From positions 1 through 64,000 of the forward strand of contig QEYB01001329.1 of NCBI GenBank assembly GCA_017562135.1: a stretch of DNA of 64,000 bases, given 5' to 3'. The notes beneath the pieces were generated by a model, which saw only the letters and a program-made list of their open reading frames with translations, was not told where the DNA came from and ran no database searches. A program made the translations under genes and the position numbers. Positions 49,032-60,631 of this stretch are shown in pieces (position 1 is the stretch's first letter; the number at the start of each line of letters is the position of its first letter). This DNA comes from Dipylidium caninum. Taxonomy: Eukaryota; Platyhelminthes; Cestoda; Cyclophyllidea; Dipylidiidae.

Positions 49032-51304
49032 GTAAATATTCATTTTAGGAGGAATGTTGGCAACCATTTCGTCCTCCGCACCTAGACTGTACAAGACCCT
49101 ACACACAGGTATGGACTATCCCGCAACTGTTGGCTTCATTCTTACGCTTTCCTTTATATTTCAGCCCCCCACTCAAACTGATGGGGAGTTTCCACTCCCA
49201 CAAATGCCATTTTTTGTACCTACTGGCACTGGCAGGTCTTCATTTGTATAAAATATTCTGGCTGCAAAGCTGTATGTCTTCAACTGAATCATCTATTTAG
49301 TCAAGGGCATTTGTAAAGAACGAGCTGATCTTGGGCTGATGACAGCTTCATCGTCGCCACATGCCAGTGTAAAAGGCCATTGAGGGAGGAGTGGAGCCAT
49401 CAGACAGAAGGAAGTTGGAGACTAGATGACACCACTGATGACATTGTATTTTGTGCGCATTAGCCGCATTACGGTGATCGGTGAGAAGTGGACTTGTAAG
49501 GATAATAACAAGCAATGTGCGCCATGAAGTTTGTTGTCGATTGGAGTGGTGAATGTGCCCATTGAAACCGACATAGGAAACTTTTTGACACTTCCACCTC
49601 CCACGATACATTGGGTGCCAGTGACCGTAAGAGGGGATGAGGGCTAGGAGGTGGACGATGAGAGAATGGGAAAGTAGGAAGAGGGATGAGGAAAGAGAGA
49701 GATAAATGACTTAGAGGTAAAGTGAGGTAAATGACAAAGACGTTATCTCAGTCATTCGTGCTGGACAAGACGAAAGGCCGATCATCCTCATCGCGTGTCA
49801 GTAAGAGCTAACGAGTTCATATGCGCAGTTGATGGTACATTATTTGAGAAGGAGAAATCGTTTCAGGAGAGTCTCAAGCTTGAGAAATGCGGCGGGGAAA
49901 ACTTGACACCTCATCCCAAAGCAATGATGCATTAGCGTGTCTTAACTTTGAGAAATACGCAAAAATAAAAAAAACTCAATTCATGGTCCTCGACAGCATA
50001 GTCAGCCCACTCACACGTGCGATCGCCAGTCGATTTTGCCGCCACTTCGATTTACCTCTATTTCTCGCTACTTCGTGCCACTTTTACATCAGAATGAGGA
50101 GCGTAACGCAAATGAATTAAAATTACAGCATCTTAGCAGTGTTATAGCAGGCAACAATCTAACAGTCCAGATCTCTCGTCATGCGATCACTCAATTCTCA
50201 TGCTACGCTCAATTGGAATGGTATTCATTGCGCTTTAAGCCAAAGACCTATTTGATTTTGCAGCGGAGAGAAACCGGTGATTCTAATGTTGCTTCTAGCG
50301 GAAGAGGTAGATGAACGTGAGTTAGATTGTTAGAAATTCGATGAGTACTGTGTGAGGGGAAGCGCTATGTTATGTGTATTCATCTGGTATTCCCCGAGTG
50401 TTGGGATTGTTGAAAGAGGGTCAGTGAGGTCACTGCTGTGGGCGGTATGCTTCGCGGTTCCATCATCCTATCTTTCCAGGCTAGGTGCATTTGGGACTGT
50501 GAGGCTCCTTAAATGTTGAGCGTTTTTTGTCAGCAGCTTTTCTGGTCAACTGTGTGGTTTACTGGGATCTTGTGAGGGAAGCGACGTGACTCAGTTAGTG
50601 GAGGGATTAATTGTGCCGAGTCGGAGTGTGGGTGGATGTTAACTTTGCCAGTGGTGTTATGCTGCCTGATTAGGAGTGAATCGGTGAGTGAGCAAGCTAG
50701 CGAAAGACGAGGAGAGAGCTCGACTTGTAGGTTGATTTGAATGTTAGTTTTTTGCAAGCATGTGTAACGAAATTATTCCCTTTATAGGCGTGATTAAACT
50801 TATCTCGCGTTCTTCGTCCTGCGCGTCTGTCGCTCTCCTCACACTGGAACGACCCTTTATCTATGATTCCTTGTAGAATGACACTAATCAGTGAGTGTCT
50901 TTCACGTTGGTGGCTTTGCAGCGCCGAGATTGTACGACGGCTTGGTTTTGGTTGGAAGAGTGCAAAACTGGACCAATTGTTATACTCGTAGTAACTCCTT
51001 GTTCGTGCTCGTCCCCTGGTCTGCCTTTGTTTTGCCTATGCTCTGTTTTCGGAAATACTGCCAGTAAATTCCGGTTGGCTGCTCTCTACTCCTCCATTGT
51101 ATATTGCATTCATATACGAGAGCAAAATGGAATGCCAATAGACACGTCGAATGTTAGCAAGTTATTGTGGAGGTCTGGGTTGGCGTATTGTAATGAGAGT
51201 ACTTAACTCCACATGAACATTTTGAAGACTTAAAACAGTAATTCGAAAACTGAATTGTGGGTTGGGCACTTTGTTTTGAAGATGTAATTTATTAGCGGGC
51301 ATTT

Positions 51305-51325
51305 CAGCAGCAGCAGCAGCAGCAG
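51305..51325 (+). repeat. CAG trinucleotide repeat
   Basis: Seven CAG units in tandem, in a stretch without a supportable gene. Confidence 0.7.
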
Positions 51326-51369
51326 AAGCAGCCGCGGTTTATGTTAGAGGCGACGCGAGTGACACGTGA

Positions 51370-51445
51370 GCGCTACTTGATGAGAAGGTGGAGTAAGTAG
51401 TGGGGGAGCAAGTTGTGCAACTAACTCATCAGGACTCTCCATCAG
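51370..51445 (-). repeat. Repeat family H, copy 2 (inverted)
   Basis: CTACTTGATGAGAAGGTGGAG and GTGCAACTAACTCATCAGGACTC are the reverse-complement counterparts of 22645-22725. Confidence 0.5.
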
Positions 51446-52517
51446 CCTGGTGATAAAGTGATTGGCGTGGTTGGACACAGGAAGCCATGGTTCTCCGATG
51501 GGCTAGCATTTGATGAGTTACTGAGTGCGCCCAACTCGAGTGCGCCATACTCGGTTTGATACTATGATAATGACTCAAAGTAGGAGTTTGAGGATAACCA
51601 GAAGCATTGATGGGTTGAAAGAAGAAGAAGGATGAGCAGGAGCAGGGGAGGACTCTAAAAATGCGGACTAGGGGGTTGTGGGCCAAATAATAGAAAAGAC
51701 AAAGGGAACGGAAGGAAAAGAATGAAGGAATGAAGGCGACTAGAGGGGAGGGAAACCGTCTATTCACTCTCACCTGGTTGATATCGAGGGCGAGTAATGA
51801 TTGTGGGCAGGCGGCCTCTGAAGCAGCAGAGATGTGCGCTTTGCAAAAAGGTATCGGAGGAGAGAGAATGGGCTGATGGTGAGCGGGCAAGAGAAGTGAA
51901 TTTGGCTTAGTTGATCTGTGGATACATAACAGTGGTAGTCAAATGTGTGACGAGACTGAGAGCAACCAAATTGATAGACAAAGGTGTGGATTAGACTGCA
52001 TGAAGATATTGGCAGATGCAGAAGCAGAACCGTGGATTGACCGCCCGAGGCAGAAGGCGAAAGCGGAAGCGAAGGCAAGGTGAAGGTGAAGGCGTTTCAA
52101 TGAACGAGTCGGCAGTTCGGGTAACTGGTTAGACTACTGAGCTTTCCAATTGGCGACCTCTTCACATAGGTTGAATTCAATCTCTGTTTCTTAAATGTTC
52201 CATAAGTGTGATCTGTATGATTTCATCTCGTCTTATTCAGGATTGGTCTCGAATCCCTCCACGCCCCTAGCACTTGTAACTGTTTCTTCTCTACGAACCG
52301 CTGCTTTCAGATTTTTGCATAACCGTGTGTAGGCCTCCAGTGCTTTGTCTCAAAACTGCTTTGTGCGCTCAAATGTCGTTTTCTTCTACAGACCGCCATT
52401 TTCACCGAACTGTAATCGAGAGTAGAGCAGAATTACTTCTCTTCTTTTGACGATGCAAATCATCAGAGAGAGTAGAGCCGTCAGCTTTATGAAATTTGAC
52501 ACCTTCGTGGTACGAAA

Positions 52518-53279
52518 TTATGACTTGGAGATGACCCACTCGTTCTCATTCGGATGCATAAGGAGGCCTTACAATACAAGTGTCGGAGTGGTGGTTAGTT
52601 GTTTGTGACAAAGATAAATAACTGAAGTAATGAGGTTACACCCATGAATACTCACCAAAGCCCGGCGATCGCCACACTCCATTAGGAAATACAGCAATGG
52701 GAATGGGAATTCGGAAATAGCTGTTGGAGTAGAAGACAATCCACGATATAATTGGACAAACAAAGCCGGTCATCTGTACCTCTGTGTGGCGAACAGAGAC
52801 TGAGGAAGCAGCAGGAGGAAAAAAGTGTTAGCAAATCAGTGGAGCGTGCGTATGGCATGTAGGTGGGAAGTGAAATAAAACGCACACTGAGTGTAGGAGC
52901 AGTCGAAATATTCGGTGGAACAAACTGTCGTCACTTATTTCGTTACATTGAGATTCGCCGGACAAGATGTACACACATACTCTCTATATGTGAAAACAAA
53001 AATAAATGTCAACCGTGAAATCCACGGAAACCTGTGTGAAGTGTCACCCTACCACATATTCGCCTGGAAGGGTGAAGGTGATAGAGAAGGTGCTATTGAT
53101 TGTGCCACTAACGATCCTGGCTTCACTTCTTTCACTTGCAGCTGTGCGATTAGCGTCCAAAATGGTCCCAATTTGCGACGGTGGCTGTGTTAGAGTACAA
53201 CCAAACTCGCCTTCACCACATCCACCTAAAAACTGCAGATTTTTTGCCTCAGACACCGCGGTAGTATGAGTCGCTTGAG
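52518..53279 (-). pseudogene. Copy 1 of the unassigned multi-exon family (E1-E4), frameshifted
   Basis: Minus-strand exons: E1 53053-53279 after a strong TTTTATTTTCTTACGCAG acceptor, open for 75 codons (THTTAVSEAKN, GCGEGEFGCTLTQPP, RIVSGTINSTFS, TLPGEY); E2 52886-52983 (RVCVYILSGESQC, then after a shift TEYFDCSYTQ); E3 52656-52799 with a TTTTTTCCTCCTGCTGCTTCCTCAG acceptor split as a long pyrimidine tract and a GTGAGT donor (VRHTEVQMTGF, PIPIAVFPNGVWRSPGF); E4 remnant about 52518-52568 (GLLMHPNENEW, then stop). Lesions: E2 is 98 bases long where 97 or 91 keeps frame, and TAA flanks the E4 match. I find no E5 or E6 below 52.5 kb and no leader exon of its own. Only about 80 bases separate E1 from E6 of copy 2, so this could be a second domain of that gene. 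Confidence 0.55.
53053..53279 (-). CDS. Extended E1 exon of copy 1 (open, Thr/Ser-rich start)
   Basis: The exon opens with a Thr/Ser-rich stretch (QATHTTAVSEAKN), then a Cys-containing block (GGCGEGEFGC) and the family signature ARIVSGTINSTFSITFTLPG, with NRT and NST sequons. It begins with two bases completing a codon, the phase left by the leader exon at 54908-54989. A short counterpart of the Thr/Ser-rich part lies at 60632-60667, just past E6 of copy 3, with its own donor. The segment may therefore be a C-terminal linker of one unit or the N-terminus of the next. Confidence 0.5.
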
Positions 53280-53359
53280 CTGCGTAAGAAAATAAAATCA
53301 GATGTGAACATGTTGGGTGGAGAGGTGTGATGCAAGCACTTTGCATTTCAACCACTCAC

Positions 53360-53571
53360 AATCGTCAGCTGATATGGTAGAGAGTGGCCTTGTGGTTCCA
53401 CTGAGAACGAATGATTCCCCGTTCCCGTAGTCCAGTCTGATCTGCCCCAATCTATCTTGAATACCGCTACTTCCACGTCGAAGTCTTCATACAGGCATCC
53501 GAGGTAGTCGACAGGGCCTGTCCTCACCAACTTTATTGTGAAATTCACAAACCTCTCGTCTGTACTGTTTC
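53360..53571 (-). CDS. Exon E6 of the unassigned family (fully open)
   Basis: This is the largest and best-preserved exon of the family. It is open for about 70 codons, entered after a pyrimidine-rich TTTCTTCTTGGAG acceptor and closed by GTGAGT. Recognisable blocks are NSTDERFVNFTIKL, GPVDYLGCLYEDFDVEV, FKIDWGRSDWTTGTG and SLPYQLTI. It contains two NxT/S sequons (NST, NFT) and one Cys, fitting a secreted or extracellular product. The counterpart at 60749-60934 keeps NSTDDIFVNAT, PVDYIRCLY and YKIDWGR. No domain family is recognised. Confidence 0.55.
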
Positions 53572-54907
53572 CTCCAAGAAGAAAGCCACCACGAATTTGT
53601 TTAGTCATTCAAATAGCAGTGCACTAATATCAAATGTCAACAAGTAAATTCAATTATCTTACTGATGCTGACTACTTGCGGATATTTGGCGATATTGTTT
53701 TCAAGGATACCACCTCCAACCGTTTAAACGTCTGATGTATAGGTGCCCATCACCATACCTATCTAGGTATACACGAAAACGTTTGTCACATTTTTAAGTT
53801 GTGGGAGCAAGAGATGTGCGGAGCTGGGTTTAAGTTACAAGTCTGTCCAGACCCATCCAGATAGATGAGGCAGACTATGAGATAGACTCACCTTATCCTT
53901 CGCGTCAATGAAGAGGGATTTATGAGGATTCATAACTAGGCCTCGAAAGGCAAGTGAGAAAGGCTCTTAATTGCCTGAGACATGTCGAGCATGTGGATTG
54001 ATGAAGTTGCACTCATAACGACTCACCAGTAACCGAGGAAACTTCACACCCCATCAGGAAATACAGCAATGGACATGTGAATTACAGATGATCGCTTTGG
54101 ATAGGAGATTATCCAGGTCATATTTTGACTAATAAAGCCGGTCATCTGCACTTCTGCGTGAGAACTTGAGACTAAGGGAGCAAGAAGAAATTTTTAAGTA
54201 TTTGGAAGAGTAGAGAGGCGCTTTGGTGTTGGTGACGTCGGTGGTCAGTGCTTGTGTAAGGGATGAATGCACTAGAACTCACTCTGAGTGTAGGAACATT
54301 GGAAACATTTGTTTGGAACATTGGTCGTTATAAAGCAGACAGGTTCCTCGAGCTCGATAATTACGCAAACTTCCTAGTTGAGGAAGCGAAAAGGGCATGA
54401 CGCTGATAAAAGTCAAGGATATCTTGATGGGAATTAGTCAATTTACTTCGTATTCGCCGGACAGTGAGCAATTGACCGAGAAGATACTGTTAATGGACCC
54501 ACTCACGATTCTGTTTTCATTTCCAAGCACTGCTTTCTGTGGGTCTGTATAAAGCGCATAGGACACAAGTCACCATCATTATTCGCAATCATGCGGTGTT
54601 CGGCGACTGAACTTGCCTCTCCTTCCCATCCACCTCCAACTTCTGCTCGAATCAGTTAAATGTAGAATTTCTCACCCTTTTACCCATGTGAAAATTCCTC
54701 CCCTGCAAGTCACTTTTAGTCTGGCCTGACGTTGTTCCCATCAAGCACGCAATGAAAACTGCTTTGTTTACTCAAACTGACATCGGATGCCATCGATGCA
54801 ATGCAAGATCAAGTGGCTTAGAGGTGTGAAAACGGGGCTAACGGTTCTTAGGGGAGTGTAAAGTGAATGCGTCGAGTGGTGTGCAAAGGAGCAAAGGCAA
54901 CACTTAC

Positions 54908-54989
54908 TTATGCGTACACTGATATATGCGAAGAAAAGGAATGCTGCTTTCCCCACCATTTGCCGTGCTGTTAAGGCCTTTTGCTTCAT
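54908..54989 (-). CDS. Leader (signal-peptide-like) first exon of copy 2
   Basis: On the minus strand this begins at an ATG and encodes a basic N-terminus (MKQKALTARQMVGK) followed by a hydrophobic core (AAFLFFAYISV), the shape of a signal peptide or signal anchor. It ends at a GTAAGT donor leaving one base, which is the phase that E1 at 54447-54544 and the E1 of copy 1 both require. The equivalent stretch at 62065-62148 encodes ARLKVGEVTLLFFAYICLQ before another GTAAGT. That cross-copy conservation is the main evidence that this is a real exon. Confidence 0.55.
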
Positions 54990-57069
54990 GTGCTTTCTAT
55001 TTATCCGATCTGAAGTAGTTCAACAGGAGGGCTTCTCAGTGGTAATTCAAATCGACCTTTCTTCGCTCTGCATCCTTCGTCATGACGTGCACTCACCCAT
55101 TCATATGGCGTTCTGACACTTGAATCAGTCTACACGTTTTGATTACTGTATTCTAGCTGCGCATCGGTCTCTATAGTCCCCATAACTCGCTTCCCTTTGT
55201 CCTGTTTCAGTGCTCTGCCTCCTGATGCTCCAACTCGTCATAAAATCGGGAACGGCGAGGGTGGGGGGAGTTGGTGACTGGAGTTTTTTCCTACAATTGG
55301 CGTTACCTCTTTCCTTAAAGCATACGAAACTGCAGGTTCTACGTTTGTGATTACCCTAAGCCTAACTTGGAAAAGAAATAGCCACAACAGGCTTGTACCT
55401 CTCGTCTCCTACAGTTCAAATCCACTTCTCCGACTCGTAATTCACAGGAATTTACTACGTGCACGAGTCATTTAATTTGACCACGATGACAGCCGTCTGC
55501 TTCTCTCTCCTGACAGACCTCTGCAGTGTGACGCACACCTAATGGTCACTTCATTCACATTAGAAAACTCACCACACACTTACAAGATGTCCTAACCGCA
55601 TCATGTAATAAATAGACAGCAGGCATCATTTAGGCTAGAAATGTTGGGGTTAATAAATTTATTGGAGGGTACTGTCAATTTTGAGTGTTTACTCTTGACA
55701 GCGTCTCGGGTGTACACTCGTCCACCTCATTCTATCACTACAATTTCGTCATTACCAAGTCGAACTACTCTCCGATTACACACCACGGCAGAAAGTGTGG
55801 AGCTCACCACGCCATGGAAATGAGGGCTGACAAATAAAGGTGTGTTTCAAATGAGCTATGGGCTGTTTCCACATCCAAGATGTTACCACCTGCCACCTTA
55901 AAAGCGAGAGTGCAGTTCCGGCCTCATAGCATCAGTGCGCAGGTTGAGGATTGACATTTGGCTCTTGTTACGGTTCTTCAATTGAGAAACCCGTAACAAC
56001 TATATGCGCATCCGCTACCTCACAGAAAAGCGTGGCTCTCTCACTTGAGTGGTATTCGTTGATGCGCTGGGATATGATGAAAAAAAAATTGCGGAGATAG
56101 AGTAAGGCAAGTGGATACGTACCAGGGACACTGGCATCAATAAGCACCCACGATGGGAAGTGGCCCCCGTGTAGTTTATTCGTATAAGCGTTTCCAGCCT
56201 GCAGAAAGAGCGACCGTCCATCGATGGCATGATATTACTACAGCCTTCCGTTGATGTGAGTTGGATGTGCGTAAAGTGAGTGGATTGAGGTGAGATGAGG
56301 CGAGTATATGATTAGGTTCTGGAGTCCTGATGGCCTCCAAATTGCACGAGCACCTTGATGGTTGTAGTTGTCTATTTCATAGACGCAGGCAGACCTTGCG
56401 TTAAAGGGAAGTACAGTCCTTAGCCCATTCAACATATTCCGTTTTCGCAGCATTCCTTCCACGTTGCATACACTCCAAGCAACTCTACTTAACATGTGAT
56501 TGCCTGTCCCAAATACGGTGCCAAACGGATAATGAGATCCAAAGGAGTGTGTAGAGATGTTTCACGTAGGAGAAGAGGGATGAAATGCAAATGCAGTTGC
56601 AGTTGAGCACGGCAGAAAGTGCCGCGGTCGCAGCTCCGATGAAGTGAAAGCATCACGCATATAAGCCAAATGGTCTGCGGAACACTTGCAGAGAGAGAAG
56701 TCATCGCCGATTTCCTACTGCGCTCTCATGCAGGATTGCACTTGCAACAGGGGATCAGACCCCGAGCGCTATTTTGGCTAATGCCTGACTTGAGATAGAC
56801 ACATAACAGATTTTAACAACGTGTGCAGCCGTGCATCTCATAAGATTGGCAAGATTGTAGGTCATAGAAGGGGACAATGCCAAGCGGCGTGTTGATGCTG
56901 TGTGTCTTGACGGCTGAACTAATTGTCACGATTACACATCCGATATCTGAAACTAAGTCTGAAGACAATTGGAATGAGCAGTGGCGTGCAGTGTACTGAT
57001 ATTTCATTGAAAAAATGTTCAGCTACCTAATGCACATCACCCCTAAATGCATCTCACCTGATTTCTTCG

Positions 57070-57318
57070 ATGTCATCTCATTGCTTATCCATCAAAATGT
57101 CCACTTGTTTGACCGAGGTGGTAGGCAGTTCACCCAGTAACTTCATCAGCGTCCTATCACCCTGCCACCTCGGATATCCGAATATGCGAATTCAGAGTGC
57201 CGAGGAGTTGACTTTCACAAGGGTAGCTACCACCTCGATGACTTCCCCTTTAACGAATGCATCCCGCTTGACTGATGTGGTGATGCAAATTACCATAGTT
57301 CTTGAAGCTATCAGTTAG
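57070..57318. other. Interval open on both strands, possible exon
   Basis: The plus strand is open for 82 codons to a stop. In the minus strand one frame reads TMVICITTSVKRDAFVKGE, VIEVVATLVKVNSSAL, a single TGA, then GYPRWQGDRTLMKLLGEL to a stop. The minus reading looks more protein-like and lies on the same strand as the neighbouring family; the strand is unresolved. Confidence 0.2.
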
Positions 57319-57572
57319 AAATTACTTGACCTCAGGAGGCGAAACGGCGACGGGAGAGAAGTTGAATTACTTAAACATTGTGAATGGGCAGAGTGCATTG
57401 CCATCGGCTTGTCAGACATGTGTATGATTTTGTGTCACTGTGAGTCAATGGATGCGTGTGTGCGTGTGTACGACATGATATGACAATGAACAAACGCCTC
57501 AATGCAAAATCGACTAGTCTCACATATTGTAAACTGCCTCGGAGACATCGATGTATCGGCCCTTTGCTGTAC

Positions 57573-57654
57573 CTAGCATCGGAGTTCACCAGCAGGCGAA
57601 TCTCTACTTCAGTTTTTAGATTTTGGTGCCCTGACACTTCCATAATTGCATTTT
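57573..57654 (-). CDS. Weak candidate exon between CAG acceptor and GTACAG donor
   Basis: On the minus strand, GACCCCAG is followed by a frame reading NAIMEVSGHQNLKTEVEI and RLLVNSDA, then a GTACAG donor. The entry phase equals that of exon E3 in the nearby family, and residues around MEVSG loosely resemble VQMTG. That is not enough to call it a fourth copy. Confidence 0.25.
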
Positions 57655-60631
57655 CTGGGGTCATTTGCATTGTTCTAACAATCTACATCACCCTTCTATT
57701 GCAAATTCGCCATTTTAGCGTTGTGGTGAAGGCAATTTACTGCCACCTCGTCATACCACACTATTATTCCTCCTCCCTTCACATTATCAGGTTCTCGGGA
57801 AAATCTCCTCGCATCACGAACACTCTCGAGGCCACCGCGCCCACGCTCGATGTTCCTACAGTTTACATTTTCTGCTTGTGTTGACTGTCGCATAATTGTC
57901 ATAATTAATGCTGTCTAGTTTCTGCTACGTGTGTCATACCCTAAGGTCCTCATTGCCTCTTTCGCCACGACCTGACACTTCAAATTTTACTCTCTTCAGC
58001 TTCCGCTAACCACGGTGAGTAGAGGACAAGCGGCATCTGAATTGTACTCTTCGTCACTTACTGCATAAATCATTTGCGTCTCTCAACTCACTCGCCTATC
58101 AAGTGGAAGGCTGCAAGCCGTCGAGTGCTTCTGCCGCCCAACAGATTCATGACTGAGACAAATTCATGGACTAAGCTCTCTTCCTTCTTGCTCTACCTAC
58201 GTCAACCACACAGATCAAATTCAACTGTTTCTCGTGTGCGCAAGTTGTCTTTACTCCTACGATCCCCAAGGGAGAAGAGCGGGGCAACGTGTGTTGAAGC
58301 GACGTCTACCTAGATACTTGGTATAAAATCTACACCCACAACCAGACCCACATTTTCTATGGCCGCAAGGATGGTAATATTGTGCCAGACATAGGAATGG
58401 AGGATGACATATTCTACACTTTCTGTGACTCATAGAAGAAGTAGTAGACAGGGCGAAAGCAATTGCAGAAGCAACGCATTCCTATACATCAAAGATATAG
58501 TTGTCACAGCTGCTCACCTCCCAAGCCATGATGCGACTGTGTTAACATCTTTTTCTGCACTGAACCAAGGCGTGGTTGGCTTATCTTCTCTCCTGCTACG
58601 ACTGCGTCAACACGGCGTTGAGGATATTAATAGGAAAGGGGGTAGCAATACACATGCATATAATATTCGAATGGATGGAGACGCGCTGACTAGTCTATTT
58701 CTCCGCTTTTTTTAATGTTCCTTAATCCACATTACCCACCTTTGCACATCTCTCGCATGAATATGTTTGCGCCAAGGATACCCTGTTACTTTATCAACCA
58801 GCACGACTCTTCTCCTCCTTCTTCTTCTGCCCCATTTTCGAGTGCATAGGCAGCGTCTCCTTCTATCGCCTATACCCCTTCCATTACCGAGATGACTTTT
58901 GCTACTCTAATGAAATGTAGCCTCCGTCTATTTCAATTCAGCCTATTTCTGACCTGGATAAAGACAGCACTGTTCACTGCACAGGCATCTACACATAACT
59001 GGGTTGGAAGAAGAACGTTTCCACCTCCATCCTGTTCGTCATCGAACCTCAACAATGGCGTAGTACGTCAAACTTGCAATGGCAGATTCCGATTACACAA
59101 AACAGCCGCCCACAACCCCTTAACCATACCAGGCGAAGTCCACCCCACAATGTTAAGGGACATGACAGCTCGCCAGTGCGTATTTTAAGGTAGATCGCCC
59201 TCCCATCACTATGGAATTTATTGCCGTTTGTCAATGGGTTTCGGTGGTTGACCAGTTAATTAGTTAATTTTTCAGTCAACTACGCAGTCAGTTGTTACTA
59301 GTTAACAGAGGAAAGTATCATTATTCAGTGTGCCTGTTCTATTTCGGCCAATTTCAGCATCAAGAGGATACACTTTGTGTCGGACAAATGCACTTGGACC
59401 ATGTCTGAAGTAGCCAAAATGCACCCTCGCAGATATTAGGAAATGTTGAAGAAAATGCGGAGCAAAAATTTGTTCGTATCAAGTATTATAGCGCAGGTAG
59501 GCGAGAAGATGGTAGCTTACACATCAACAGGCATCCGAGAATTAGACTAAGCGGAACTGAAAGAAATCAAATAGGCAAACAGATCAGTCGCACGGAAAAA
59601 GGATGGTCCAATGACAATAAGACTAATGTTGCCTACGACTCACCATATTCGCCAATGGCACAGCCTGACATTGCTTGATTTACGGAGGGCAGAAGAAGAG
59701 GAAGTACGTAGGGAATGCGAGACACATGCGTGGCCCGAGCATGCCTAACGTCTGCATAAGTATGATTACCCAGATTGCCTGCATGTAGGACGCCTAAATC
59801 GTACAAGATGTATTAATGGTGAAGTTAGAGCAAGGCTAGGCAAGTTAAATTAGCTTGACAGAGCTTCGAGTCAAGCATCACAATGTCAGTACGTTGCCGA
59901 CAACGAGTCAAAGCGGTAGAGATGCCCGGCCGTTCGCATAGCAACCCAGTGTTTTTAACGGCAACATTATAAACTTAGGTGTCCTTGCTACATTGCGGTA
60001 AAGAAAACGGTGGCGTATTCAGTAGCTGCATTATCCCCACAATCGAAGGTCCTCGACTCGCAGTACTCATTAGCAGGAGCCCTAATCTATGGGTGCTAAT
60101 GTCTTCCACAGGAGCGATAGGCGGTGCAGAGGGTAAAAGGGGAGATAGATAAAAAAGCAGGCGGTAAACGAGGTTGAAACAGAAGCCTTATGTGCATTCG
60201 GCGAGTTTGCTTATTACGCTTGCATTGAACACTTCAGTCTTCAAATAAAGCCGATTTTCATTTGATTTCATTCGGAACATTTAAGTGCCTGTTGCAAATG
60301 CGGCGTGAGGCAGGTGGGAGGAGGTAGGGAAGCGAGAAGTGGAATTTTACAGTTGGACAGGATGGGTTAGATGCAGAGGCCCTTTATCATCATTTTACAA
60401 ATGTTGGGAAAGTTCAAGTGATAATTTGAGATGTTGTTGACAAGTTGAAGAGGTATAGTGGCAAATGCTGTGTGCATCCCACGAGAGGTGATGTGCCGAG
60501 GACCGTTTAAGGCGTAACTTTAGTAAGGCGGTGTGAATTTCGTTCGTGAGGCTTTGTGAGGGCTACCGTCGCCAAAACCACCACCAAATTAACCTCATCA
60601 GAGGCTAATCTTTAACAACATTTCTATTTAC

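Larger units (their letters stand above)
53360..54989 (-). pseudogene. Copy 2 of an unassigned secreted-type multi-exon gene family, with lesions
   Basis: I do not recognise the family. Minus-strand exons, read by matching to the copies at 52.5-53.3 kb and 60.6-62.1 kb: leader E0 54908-54989 (MKQKALTARQ then a hydrophobic AAFLFFAYISV core, GTAAGT donor); E1 54447-54544 (RIVSGSINSIFS, SGEYE); E2 54283-54373 (Cys-rich, NKCFQCSYTQ); E3 54027-54171 (HAEVQMTGF, SIAVFPDGV); E4 53892-53965 (NPHKSLFIDAKDK); E5 53663-53762 (VMGTYTSD); E6 53360-53571 (NSTDERFVNFTIKL, DYLGCLY, FKIDWGRSDW). Phases agree across the E0/E1, E1/E2, E2/E3 and E5/E6 junctions. Lesions: TGA near the 3' end of E3, and TAA in E5 where the 60-62 kb copy has TAC. 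E6 ends at GTGAGT one base before the phase used by the other copy. Introns are short. Predicted secreted or membrane-anchored; function unknown. Confidence 0.6.
54990..60631. other. Spacer between family copies 2 and 3
   Basis: About 5.6 kb with only the weak candidates at 57.0-57.7 kb. I could not find another leader exon, E4 or E6 match here. Another region, 56110-56230 on the minus strand, reads GNAYTNKLHGGHFPSWVLI before a GTACGT donor and might be an isolated exon. Confidence 0.35.
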
